From assembly GCF_000375645.1 (NCBI RefSeq), contig NZ_AQWR01000019.1:1-33042 (forward strand): a stretch of 33,042 nt of DNA. Reading direction: 5' to 3'. The notes below the pieces were generated by a model. The model saw nothing but the letters and a program-made list of their open reading frames with translations. It was not told the DNA's origin and made no database searches. Position 1 is the stretch's first letter. The number at the start of each line of letters is the position of its first letter. The position numbers were made by a program, and so were the translations under genes. The stretch is from Porphyromonas bennonis DSM 23058 = JCM 16335 (GTDB lineage Bacteria > Bacteroidota > Bacteroidia > Bacteroidales > Porphyromonadaceae). Shown piece after piece: positions 6,544 through 15,853 of the stretch.

Positions 6544-8916
6544 TTACATCCTGATCATAAGGTCGACGCCGAAGGTGAGGGGTGCCCCCTTCTGGAAGAG
6601 ATCCTGTCCAAAGAAATTGAAGTAGAATGGATGGTACTCCGTATCGAGCAGGTTACGACCCCAGAGGGTTACGTCCACCGATCCCAGCTGCACTCCGGCG
6701 CGAGCACCAAGGAGGGAGTAGAAGTCCTCGCGTACCGTATTCTCCGGATCACGGTAGATCGGACCGACGCCGCTGTACTCAGCCGATGCGTGTACTGCCC
6801 TGAGGACCTTGTAGTCGAGTCCCTTGTGGTAACTCAGCAGTGCGGAGGCGGTGTGCTGCGGCATGTAGGGGACGTAGTTGCCGGCGAGGTCGACCTCTAC
6901 TTTCTCGCCGGAGGGCTTGGTCACCTTGGTATGCCATACCTCAAATCGAGAGTCCGCATGCCCATAAGAGACCGAAGCGCGAAGCGAGGGGATGATCTGC
7001 CAGGCGGCGGTCGCCTCCACCCCGGTACTGCGGCTCTGCCCCGCATTGTCCACATACCGTCCGGCGCTCGAGGTGACGAATCGGGTGATCTGCTGATTGG
7101 TGATCCGGGTGTCAAAGACGGTAGTCGTCAGGAGGAGTCGGTCATCGAAGAGACGAGCGCGAAAGCCTACCTCATAATTGATCCCGTACTCAGGATCGTA
7201 GGCTGCAGCCTTGGGGTCGGATGGCACGATCGGCAGATTGTCCACATCGATCGGAGCGGGGCGTCCCGGCTTGGTCCCCGGCTTCGGCATCAGGCTGGCA
7301 AAGGAGGCCTGCATAGCCGTCTGCGTCATCACCTGATCGCTGTATCCTCCTGTCTTGTACCCACGAGAGACAGTGACGAAGGCATTGAAGTCATCGGTCA
7401 GCTCGTAGCTCAGTGCCAGCTTAGGCAGAGCGACGAGGAAGGTCTGGGAGCCGTGATCCTTCACACGCCCTCCGATCGGCTGGGGCATGCGCATCGTCTT
7501 GCCTCCGCGATTCATCTCCATGATGACCCGAGAGGCGAAGTCACTGTCGTAGTCAAAGCCTTGATGCTCCAGGTCGACGCGCAGCCCGGCAGTCAGAGTC
7601 AGGCGAGGGATGACAAAGTCAGCGATGCTGCCCTCCATGTAAGCGGCCACGCCGCAGTCCTTCTTCCAGGACTGATTATTATTCAGCGCCATCTCCGTGT
7701 CAGCAAGCAGCTTACCCGGCATCTTGATCCCCTTCTTTGCCATCATCGCCATGGCGCGATTGAGCTGAGGCTGGACCAGCTTCTGCAGTCCGTCGGGGTA
7801 GATCTCCACCGGTGAGTGGTGATCTGAGTGGAGGTAAAATCCGGAGATCCCGGTCGTCCAGTGGAAGCGCCCGTCTCTCTTGGACTTCAGCGCCACCTCC
7901 AGTGTCGTGGCGAGCTGCTTCTCTCGCTGATTGACAGAGAAAACATCGGCCGGGCTGTAGTCCTGATCCATGTGGATCTTGCCGTGGAGGTACTCCACAC
8001 CGCCGTTGATGTGGAGGTCTGCCTCGTCTCCGGCATAGGTGTAGCTGAGCCGCTCCTGAGTGGAGAAGCGCTCGTAGGTGCCGGGGCGATTGATATTGGG
8101 AGCCATCACCTTACCTGTCTCGGGGTCCTTGGGGGCGTAGGGGAAGGCTCCCTGATCCACACCGTCGGCATTGGCTGAGAGGATCAGGGTATGAGGTCCC
8201 CGGCGCCACTCACTGCGTACGGTACCGCCGCCGCTGAGGGAGTGGTCGGACTTCTTCCCGTCGTACTGATTGGTGTAGTATCCGCCGAGGTACTGCACGT
8301 ATCCGCCCACCGTTAGTCCCCACTCCGAGGAGAGCAGCGTGCGGTAGATCGCCTGTCCGCGACCGGTCATGTAGCTACCCCCACGGAGGAGTACCTCCAG
8401 CCCCTGCTTCTCAAATGGGCTTACCGTCCGGACATGGATATTGCCGGCCATCGAGTTTCGCCCATAGGTGGAGCTCTGGCTGGCAGACATGACGCGGATC
8501 GAGGCAGCGTCGAGGATGTCCTTCTTCAGTGTCTGGGTCAGCGTAGGCACCCCGTCGATGTAGAGTGACGTGGCTGCAGAGCCGCTACGCGAGCCTATGC
8601 CGCGGAAGTAGATCGGTGCATTAGATGAGGAGCCGTAGTCCGGGATGTAGAGCCCCGGCACCAGCGCCGTTAGGTCGGTCAGGTTGTGCAGATGAAACTC
8701 CCGCATCACCGTCGGCGTGATCATCGTGACGCCGCCCGGCACACGCCATAGCTCATTGGTCTCACGGATCAGCGGTGTCTGTGCGTAGACCTGCACCTCC
8801 TCCAGCTGTCTCGTCTCGAGGCTGTCCAGAGGGAGTTCGTCCCGGTCGATAGCTCGGATCGCCAGGGCGGTCTGAGAGACTGCCAGCAGGGACAGAGCGT
8901 AGATAAGTTGTCTCAT
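6544..8916 (-). CDS. TonB-dependent outer membrane receptor
   Basis: An active-transport outer membrane barrel powered by TonB-ExbBD; substrate unknown. The ATG at 8916 gives 790 residues beginning with the signal peptide MRQLIYALSLLAVSQTALA; an in-frame ATG at 9003 would prepend 29 residues and bury the signal sequence. After it come LEEVQVYAQTP and a plug domain (about 40-160; VPGGVTMITP, LTALVPGLYIPDYG, PIYFRGIGSR), then a barrel rich in aromatic strands to the end (FGVDLMIRM). There is no N-terminal carboxypeptidase-like domain and no SusD partner, so it resembles siderophore, heme or cobalamin receptors more than SusC. The gene is divergent from fadD with a palindrome array between the two start sites. 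Confidence 0.93.
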   Translation of the reverse strand: MRQLIYALSLLAVSQTALAIRAIDRDELPLDSLETRQLEEVQVYAQTPLIRETNELWRVPGGVTMITPTVMREFHLHNLTDLTALVPGLYIPDYGSSSNAPIYFRGIGSRSGSAATSLYIDGVPTLTQTLKKDILDAASIRVMSASQSSTYGRNSMAGNIHVRTVSPFEKQGLEVLLRGGSYMTGRGQAIYRTLLSSEWGLTVGGYVQYLGGYYTNQYDGKKSDHSLSGGGTVRSEWRRGPHTLILSANADGVDQGAFPYAPKDPETGKVMAPNINRPGTYERFSTQERLSYTYAGDEADLHINGGVEYLHGKIHMDQDYSPADVFSVNQREKQLATTLEVALKSKRDGRFHWTTGISGFYLHSDHHSPVEIYPDGLQKLVQPQLNRAMAMMAKKGIKMPGKLLADTEMALNNNQSWKKDCGVAAYMEGSIADFVIPRLTLTAGLRVDLEHQGFDYDSDFASRVIMEMNRGGKTMRMPQPIGGRVKDHGSQTFLVALPKLALSYELTDDFNAFVTVSRGYKTGGYSDQVMTQTAMQASFASLMPKPGTKPGRPAPIDVDNLPIVPSDPKAAAYDPEYGINYEVGFRARLFDDRLLLTTTVFDTRITNQQITRFVTSSAGRYVDNAGQSRSTGVEATAAWQIIPSLRASVSYGHADSRFEVWHTKVTKPSGEKVEVDLAGNYVPYMPQHTASALLSYHKGLDYKVLRAVHASAEYSGVGPIYRDPENTVREDFYSLLGARAGVQLGSVDVTLWGRNLLDTEYHPFYFNFFGQDLFQKGAPLTFGVDLMIRM

Positions 8917-8965
8917 GGGTAGGGATATAATAGCATTTTCAAAATTAAACTCTGTTATAGGACTG

Positions 8966-8973
8966 CAAAGGTA
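8966..8973 (-). promoter_or_regulatory. -7 box for the TonB receptor gene
   Basis: TACCTTTG on the minus strand (8973-8966), about 50 nt before the start codon. No TTG occurs at the expected -33 position (GTG is there instead), so the promoter may be weak or activator-dependent. Confidence 0.45.
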
Positions 8974-9061
8974 ACTAAAAATAAGACCACTGACACCCCA
9001 CACTCCCCGAAATTGCTGCTTCGTCTGAGAGTGGCAGAGGGCGTGGTTTTCAGACTAACAT

Positions 9062-9121
9062 CTAATACCGATATTAGTCGTTACTAATATCGGTATTAGT
9101 TCGCACTATTACCGGTAATAG
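9062..9121. promoter_or_regulatory. Operator array 1: three 16-bp palindromes at 22-bp spacing
   Basis: Copies at 9062-9077 (CTAATACCGATATTAG), 9084-9099 (CTAATATCGGTATTAG) and 9106-9121 (CTATTACCGGTAATAG). The second is the exact reverse complement of the first and the third is a perfect palindrome. Starts are exactly 22 bp apart and the 6-bp spacers are unrelated. The array lies between the TonB receptor -7 (8966-8973) and the fadD -7 (9191-9198). The same motif with the same period precedes the second fadD gene. Binding by a dimeric regulator on one DNA face every two helical turns is inferred. Confidence 0.8.
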
Positions 9122-9190
9122 TTTTCATCGTGATCGAGCCCCCTCTAAGGCATGCCTGGAGCTGATCTCGGTGCGAATGAAAACTTTCTG

Positions 9191-9198
9191 TACTTTTG
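9191..9198 (+). promoter_or_regulatory. -7 box of the fadD-plsC operon
   Basis: TACTTTTG, 57 nt before the ATG. The -33 region lacks TTG. The surrounding TGTACTTTTGCTCT is repeated before the second fadD gene at 18220-18233. Confidence 0.55.
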
Positions 9199-9255
9199 CT
9201 CTTACATGAGCTATGTGCGCACTTTTTTTCCACATTACAAGAGAAGAGATAAGAG

Positions 9256-10941
<1,686 letters not shown>

Positions 10942-10950
10942 CATCCCGTC

Positions 10951-11676
10951 ATGAATCCACTACTCAAGCCACTCTGGGCGATATACTTCTGGCTCATCTT
11001 TGTCCCCCTCTTTGTCCTCGCCACGATCCTGACGTCGATCCTCACGGTGCTGGGGTCTGCGCTCGGATGGAGGAGGGGTGCTACCTACCTCCCCTCCCGC
11101 ATCTGGAGCAGGCTGACGATGAACCTCCTCTTCTCCCCCGTCACGGTGCGGGGTAAGGAGCATATCCCCGATGAGGCGGTCATCGTGGCACCCAATCATA
11201 TGAGTGCCCTCGATGTCTTCGTCATGGCGGGGTATCTCCATATGCCTTGCCGCTGGGTGCTCAAGGCTCCGATCCGTAAGATCCCCTTCGTCGGCTGGGC
11301 GTGTGAGAGGATAGGCTTCATCTTCGTAGACCATACGCCGAGCGGTGCCAGGCGGGTGATCAGCGATGCCAAGGCGACAATCGCCGAGGACTTCAGCATC
11401 ATGATCTTCCCCGAAGGGACACGCTCCACGACCGGACGGGTGGGGCGGCTCCGTAAGGGCGTCGCCAGCATAGCCATCTCCACCGGTACGCCGGTGCTGC
11501 CGGTGACGATAGATGGGACTTACGAGGCGCTGCCCAAGGATCACTACTTCGTCCACCCCCACCGCATCACGATGACGATCCACCCGCTGATCCGCACCAC
11601 CCGCTACAGCAATGATGCCGAAGGGATGATCCGCCTCACCGACGACCTCACCGCCGCCATCAAGAGCGGCATGTAG
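10951..11676 (+). CDS. plsC: 1-acyl-sn-glycerol-3-phosphate acyltransferase
   Basis: Makes phosphatidic acid by acylating lysophosphatidic acid at the inner membrane. The 241-residue product starts with a hydrophobic anchor (about 7-40) and carries the acyltransferase blocks in order: NHMSALD (82-88, the HX4D motif with His83 and Asp88), KAPIRKIPFVGWACERIGFIFVDH (block II; residues about 105-128) and FPEGTRS (153-159). Length is typical. It follows the acyl-CoA ligase by 9 nt and ends at a strong terminator, so the two are co-transcribed and may act in sequence on acyl groups. A second acyltransferase of another specificity cannot be excluded, since the family is broad. Confidence 0.9.
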   Translation: MNPLLKPLWAIYFWLIFVPLFVLATILTSILTVLGSALGWRRGATYLPSRIWSRLTMNLLFSPVTVRGKEHIPDEAVIVAPNHMSALDVFVMAGYLHMPCRWVLKAPIRKIPFVGWACERIGFIFVDHTPSGARRVISDAKATIAEDFSIMIFPEGTRSTTGRVGRLRKGVASIAISTGTPVLPVTIDGTYEALPKDHYFVHPHRITMTIHPLIRTTRYSNDAEGMIRLTDDLTAAIKSGM

Positions 11677-11702
11677 CACCGGCTTACAGCCCCGCCTTAT
11701 AC

Positions 11703-11752
11703 CCTCCGCCACTCCCCGGGTCGTACCCCGAAGAGTGGCGGAGGAATCTTTT
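11703..11752 (+). terminator. fadD-plsC operon terminator
   Basis: CCTCCGCCACTC (11703-11714) pairs with GAGTGGCGGAGG (11733-11744) in a perfect 12-bp stem, followed by AATCTTTTCT. Confidence 0.85.
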
Positions 11753-11814
11753 CTACAGCCCCTACCCTGATCTGAGTAATTGGTGCCGGAGAGGTACTCG
11801 GTAGTAGGTATTTT

Positions 11815-11857
11815 CCCTCGGTTTGCGAAAATCGAGGGGCTCTATTTCGTACTTTTG
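11815..11857 (+). promoter_or_regulatory. Promoter region with 24-bp dyad before the porin operon
   Basis: The -7 box TACTTTTG is at 11850-11857; the nearest TTG (11823-11825) is 24 nt upstream, longer than usual. A dyad, CCCTCG (11815-11820) and CGAGGG (11833-11838) separated by 12 nt, covers that poor -33 region, the position expected of an operator. Control by metal or redox state is inferred only from the genes downstream. Confidence 0.5.
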
Positions 11858-11910
11858 CCCCGCTGAGGAGGACTGTTTCACTCCTTTTAAGTTATTAGTT
11901 CGAAGTAGAT

Positions 11911-13230
11911 ATGAGAGCAATCACCAAAGTCATCATCGCCGGCATCGTCCTCGCGCTCCTCGGAGGCACTAATGCGGTGGCACAGGAGCGAGTCGAGAAG
12001 GAGCGGGTCTTCCCAAGGACCGGCATCCAGGGGAAGGATCTGCTGGATCGCCTGACCTTGTCGGGGTATGGCACCGTCAATTACCAGAATTACCTCACCA
12101 AGGAGCGCGACCCGTACCTCAAGGACCGTCTCGACCAGGAGCGCTTCGCTCTCTATCTCAAGCTCCGCTTTACGGATCGGATCCGGATGAGCAGCGAGAT
12201 CGAGTTTGAGCACGGCGGTACCGGTGCCACGATGGAGTTTGACGCACTGGAGGAGGCCGGTGAGTACGAGATGGAGATCGAGCAGGGCGGGGAGGTGAAG
12301 CTGGAGCATCTCTACCTCGACTTCCTCACCCACGAGATGGCCAATCTCCGTGTCGGTCGCTTCAAGCTCCACATGGGGCTCGCCAGCAGCCTTGACCGAC
12401 CTAATAAGTACTTCACCGTACTTCGTCCCGAGGGCGAGGATGCGATGATCCCCCTCGGCTGGTACGAGACGGGCGTGATGCTCTTCGGAGGCTTTTTCCA
12501 CAATAGACTCACCTACGAGCTGGCTGTCAGCTCCGGTCTCGACTCTAGTGGTTTCTCAAGCCGCAACTGGGTCAAGAGGGGGTATCAGACCCGCTTCGAG
12601 ATGCCGGTGGCGGAGGCGCTCGCCTACTCGCTCCGTATGGACTACCACTTCGGTCGCTTAGGGGAGTCCTTTGCCGGCTTCTCCGCCTATGCGGGGAATA
12701 CGAACCCCAATCGTCCCCGATACGATATGGAGAATGTGAAGGGCTGGCTCAAGGTCGCCGGCGCTCACCTGGCAGTCAACGAGGGCAACTGGCGCTTCCA
12801 TAGCTCCCTGCTCTGGGGCGACCTGCAAAACTCGGACAACATCTCCTTCAAGAACGCCCACCTCTCCAAGCACCTCAATGCCAAGCGCACCGCCGTCGGG
12901 AAGCAGGCTCTCTCCGTCTCGGCAGAGCTTGGGTACAACATCCTCCCGCTGATTAATCGGAAGACGAAGCAGAGGCTCTACCCCTTCGTCCGGTACGACT
13001 ACTACGACACGATGTTCCGCACCTCAGGCGATGTGATCAAGCTCGACATGTGGAGTCGCAGCGTCATCACGGCGGGGCTCAATTGGATGATCACCCCCGG
13101 TCTTGTCGTCAAGGCTCAGTACACCGACCGCACCTATGGGGACAATTACGTCGATCCGGTCTCCAAGCAAGACATGGGGCGTAAGACCAAGGAGCGGGAG
13201 CTGCTGGTCGGACTCGGTTTCTCTTTCTGA
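11911..13230 (+). CDS. Outer membrane porin (OprO/OprP-like)
   Basis: A probable 16-strand trimeric-type porin. The 439-residue product has a signal peptide (MRAITKVIIAGIVLALLGG, cleavage near AVA), a short coiled lead-in, then LSGYGTVNYQNY opening the barrel. Features include KLRFTDRIRMSSEIEFEHGG, LEHLYLDFLTHEMANLRVGRFKLHMGL and a C-terminal aromatic strand LLVGLGFSF. The pattern of LEHLYLDF and GRFKLPxG-like strands is that of phosphate-selective-porin-type families, but selectivity cannot be deduced. It is the first gene of a four-gene run with the imelysin, di-heme and CcsBA genes, so it may admit the metal or small anion handled by them. Confidence 0.82.
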   Translation: MRAITKVIIAGIVLALLGGTNAVAQERVEKERVFPRTGIQGKDLLDRLTLSGYGTVNYQNYLTKERDPYLKDRLDQERFALYLKLRFTDRIRMSSEIEFEHGGTGATMEFDALEEAGEYEMEIEQGGEVKLEHLYLDFLTHEMANLRVGRFKLHMGLASSLDRPNKYFTVLRPEGEDAMIPLGWYETGVMLFGGFFHNRLTYELAVSSGLDSSGFSSRNWVKRGYQTRFEMPVAEALAYSLRMDYHFGRLGESFAGFSAYAGNTNPNRPRYDMENVKGWLKVAGAHLAVNEGNWRFHSSLLWGDLQNSDNISFKNAHLSKHLNAKRTAVGKQALSVSAELGYNILPLINRKTKQRLYPFVRYDYYDTMFRTSGDVIKLDMWSRSVITAGLNWMITPGLVVKAQYTDRTYGDNYVDPVSKQDMGRKTKERELLVGLGFSF

Positions 13231-13263
13231 TTGCATATCAACAAATTATTACATACCCATATT

Positions 13264-14448
13264 ATGCGTTTTACTAACATCTTTAAGGCAGGGCTCTGCC
13301 TGTCCCTTATGAGCAGTTCTCTGCTGCTCTCCTCATGCGATGGTGACAAGCCCAAAAATCCTGAGAAGCAGTACGACACCTCCCTGGTGATCGCCAATAC
13401 CATCGACATCGTCACGGTCCGCTCCTTTGCTGACCTCACCGCTGAGGTTACCGCTCTTGACAAGGCTTGCATGGAGTTGCAGAAGAGTCCCACGCAGGCC
13501 AATCTCGACAAGGCGCGGGAGCTGTGGAAGGTGGCCCGCAAGACCTGGGAGCAGACAGAGGCCTTCGGCTTCGGTCCCGTCGGCGAGCTGGAGCAGGACA
13601 ATCAGGTCTCTGAGGGGGAGGATAATTATCCCCTCGACATCGACCCCAACATGGATACCTGGCCGGTCGATGTCAGCCTGATGAACCAGACCATCGCCTC
13701 CGATGAGCCGATCACCAAGGAGACCATCGAGAAGCACAATGAGACCCGCGGCTTCCACCTCTTGGAGTACATCCTGTGGGGGCCGCAGAAGAGCCCCTTC
13801 ACCATCGAGACGCTCAAGGGCAATCCCCGTCTCCTGGAGTACCTCGTCGCCGGATCCAACGATATGAAGAGCGTCTGCGACAAGCTGACTACCAAGTGGC
13901 CCGCCTTCGCCAAGATGATCAAGGCGGCCGGTAAAGGCAGCAAAGCTTACCCCACGACCAAGGCAGCCATCGAGGAGATGGTGACCGGCATGCAGGACAT
14001 CGTCGACGAGGTGGGGAAGGAGAAGATCGAGTTTCCCCTCAATGGCGGTGGTCCCACCGGCAGCGTAGAGGGCGGTGATACCGGCAAGGACGGCAAGCCC
14101 CACTTCGAGAAGGAGGAGTCCCCCTTCTCCAATAACTCGCTACAGGACTTCCAGGACAATCTCCAGAGTGTCTATAACCTATACACCTGCAGCTACAAGG
14201 GTCAGTCCGGCGCATCCATCTCCGACCTGATCGTCAATGTCTTCAAGAAGCCTGAGCTGGATAAGAAGTTTAAGGCTCAGATCATCAAGGCTCAGACGGC
14301 GCTCAAGAACCTCCCCGGCACCTTCACCGAGTGCATCGAGCACCATCGTAAAGAGGTGATGAGTGCACAGGCAGAGGTGATCAAGCTCTCCGAGATCCTC
14401 GAGAAGGAGATCGCACCGCTCGTCAGCGACTCTCAGGGCGAGATCTAA
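13264..14448 (+). CDS. Imelysin-family lipoprotein (peptidase M75-like)
   Basis: A surface or periplasmic lipoprotein of the imelysin/EfeO-related family, usually linked to iron uptake rather than proven proteolysis. The ATG at 13264 gives 394 residues with a lipoprotein signal, MRFTNIFKAGLCLSLMSSS then LLLSSC (Cys25); a TTG at 13231 would add 11 residues before the signal and is rejected. The family motif GxHxxE is present as GFHLLE (163-168) in RGFHLLEYILWG. A low-complexity linker (about 260-290, GGGPTGSVEGGDTG) separates two helical halves. It lies 33 nt after the porin and 3 nt before the di-heme gene, so it is in the middle of the operon. Confidence 0.88.
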   Translation: MRFTNIFKAGLCLSLMSSSLLLSSCDGDKPKNPEKQYDTSLVIANTIDIVTVRSFADLTAEVTALDKACMELQKSPTQANLDKARELWKVARKTWEQTEAFGFGPVGELEQDNQVSEGEDNYPLDIDPNMDTWPVDVSLMNQTIASDEPITKETIEKHNETRGFHLLEYILWGPQKSPFTIETLKGNPRLLEYLVAGSNDMKSVCDKLTTKWPAFAKMIKAAGKGSKAYPTTKAAIEEMVTGMQDIVDEVGKEKIEFPLNGGGPTGSVEGGDTGKDGKPHFEKEESPFSNNSLQDFQDNLQSVYNLYTCSYKGQSGASISDLIVNVFKKPELDKKFKAQIIKAQTALKNLPGTFTECIEHHRKEVMSAQAEVIKLSEILEKEIAPLVSDSQGEI

Positions 14449-14451
14449 GCG

Positions 14452-15834
14452 ATGACCATGGGTACAAAAGAGTGGATCGCCATCGCCTGCGGAGCGCTGA
14501 CCCTCACCCTTGCGGGGTGTCGTCAGGAGCCGGCGGTGGAGCCCGATCCCTACGACATCGTCGCCCACCTGCGTCCCGGTGGTGCGGCCTCGACCAATAT
14601 GTCCTCCAGCAAGGCTTACGGCCAGCCGGTCGATGGGATGACGGAGGAGCAGACCCGGATGTTTGATCACGGCGACTACATCTTCGAGCACCAGTTTGTG
14701 CCGAGCGGAGACGTCATGTCCGGTCTCGGACCGCTGTACAATAATCACACCTGCGCCCAGTGTCACCCCAACGAAGGTCGCGCCCCCTTCCCTCGTAATC
14801 TCAATCAGCCAAGCGGCTTCTTCCTCCGCATCAGTAGCGGCAACGATCCCGTCTACGGGCACATCGGTGTCCCCGGCTTCGGCGCCCAGCTACAGCAGCT
14901 CGCCATCGACGGTGTGAAGCCCGAGGCGAAGTTTCACGTCGAGTGGTCGGAGAAGGTAGAGGTCTACGACGATGGGACCAAAGTGGTCCTCCACCGCCCG
15001 ACGTTCTCTATCTCAGACACCCGCACCCCGCTGCCTGCCTACTACATGCTCTCGCCCCGTATCGGTATGCCGACATACGGTCTGGGACTGCTGGAGGCGA
15101 TCCCCGAGGAGGAGATCCTCTCTCATGCAGACCCCTACGATAAGGACAATGACGGCATCTCCGGCAAGCCCAATTATGTCTGGGACAGTGAGTATAAAAA
15201 GGTGCGCATCGGTCGCTTTGGCTGGAAGGCCAATACTTCCTCCGTCATGGAGCAGACCTGTCAAGCCTTCGTCAACGACATGGGTCTCACCAACCGCCTC
15301 TACCCCGTGGAGGAGGACTGGGATCGGCAGGGCGACGGCGATCCGACCACCTACGAGGTGCCGGACGATGTGTTGGATGCGGTGGTCTTCTACGGCAGGA
15401 CGCTCGCCGTCCCTGCGCCGAGGGGTCTGGATCGCCCTGTGGTGAAGAAGGGGTACAAGCTCTTCGACGAGATCGGCTGCGCCAAGTGCCACGTCCCCAC
15501 GATGCACACCGGTCAGACCGATGTGGCGGCACTCTCCGGTCAGACCATCTACTGCTACACCGATATGCTGCTGCACGACATGGGTGAGGATCTGGCGGAC
15601 AACCGTCCTGACCACCTGGCCGACGGTCATGAGTGGAAGACCCGCCCGCTGTGGGGCATCGGTCTCACTTACCCGGTCAATAGATACGAGTTTTACCTCC
15701 ACGACGGTCGCGCCCGCAGTCTGGAGCAGGCGATCCTCTGGCATGGCGGTGAGGCTGATCACGTCAAGCGGAAATTTAAAGCACTCTCAAAGGACGATAG
15801 AGACGCCATCCTTGCTTTCCTAAGAGCACTCTAA
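14452..15834 (+). CDS. Di-heme oxidoreductase-like lipoprotein (DUF1111)
   Basis: A c-type cytochrome exported to the periplasm or cell surface; the family (DUF1111, formerly called thiol oxidoreductase) is often found beside imelysin genes. The 460-residue product has a lipobox LAGC (Cys23) and two heme attachment motifs, CAQCH (101-105) and CAKCH (343-347), in the wide spacing of di-heme peroxidase-like proteins. Further blocks are PGFGAQLQQ, GRFGWKAN and the C-terminal PLWGIGLTYP with LEQAILWHGGEA. It starts 3 nt after the imelysin stop. The cytochrome c synthase gene follows directly, supplying heme attachment. The electron partner is unknown. Confidence 0.9.
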   Translation: MTMGTKEWIAIACGALTLTLAGCRQEPAVEPDPYDIVAHLRPGGAASTNMSSSKAYGQPVDGMTEEQTRMFDHGDYIFEHQFVPSGDVMSGLGPLYNNHTCAQCHPNEGRAPFPRNLNQPSGFFLRISSGNDPVYGHIGVPGFGAQLQQLAIDGVKPEAKFHVEWSEKVEVYDDGTKVVLHRPTFSISDTRTPLPAYYMLSPRIGMPTYGLGLLEAIPEEEILSHADPYDKDNDGISGKPNYVWDSEYKKVRIGRFGWKANTSSVMEQTCQAFVNDMGLTNRLYPVEEDWDRQGDGDPTTYEVPDDVLDAVVFYGRTLAVPAPRGLDRPVVKKGYKLFDEIGCAKCHVPTMHTGQTDVAALSGQTIYCYTDMLLHDMGEDLADNRPDHLADGHEWKTRPLWGIGLTYPVNRYEFYLHDGRARSLEQAILWHGGEADHVKRKFKALSKDDRDAILAFLRAL

Positions 15835-15853
15835 GTTGAATAGAGAATTACGA

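Noticed and set aside
6538-7815. A 425-codon plus-strand reading frame opposite the TonB receptor gene
   Set aside because: It is antisense to a well-supported receptor, has no recognisable domain, and such long shadow frames are expected with GC-rich codon use.
9062-9121. Interpretation of the palindrome array as a CRISPR or as replication iterons
   Set aside because: Repeats are 16 bp with 6-bp spacers, too short for CRISPR, and they stand before metabolic genes with no replication initiator gene or cas gene nearby.
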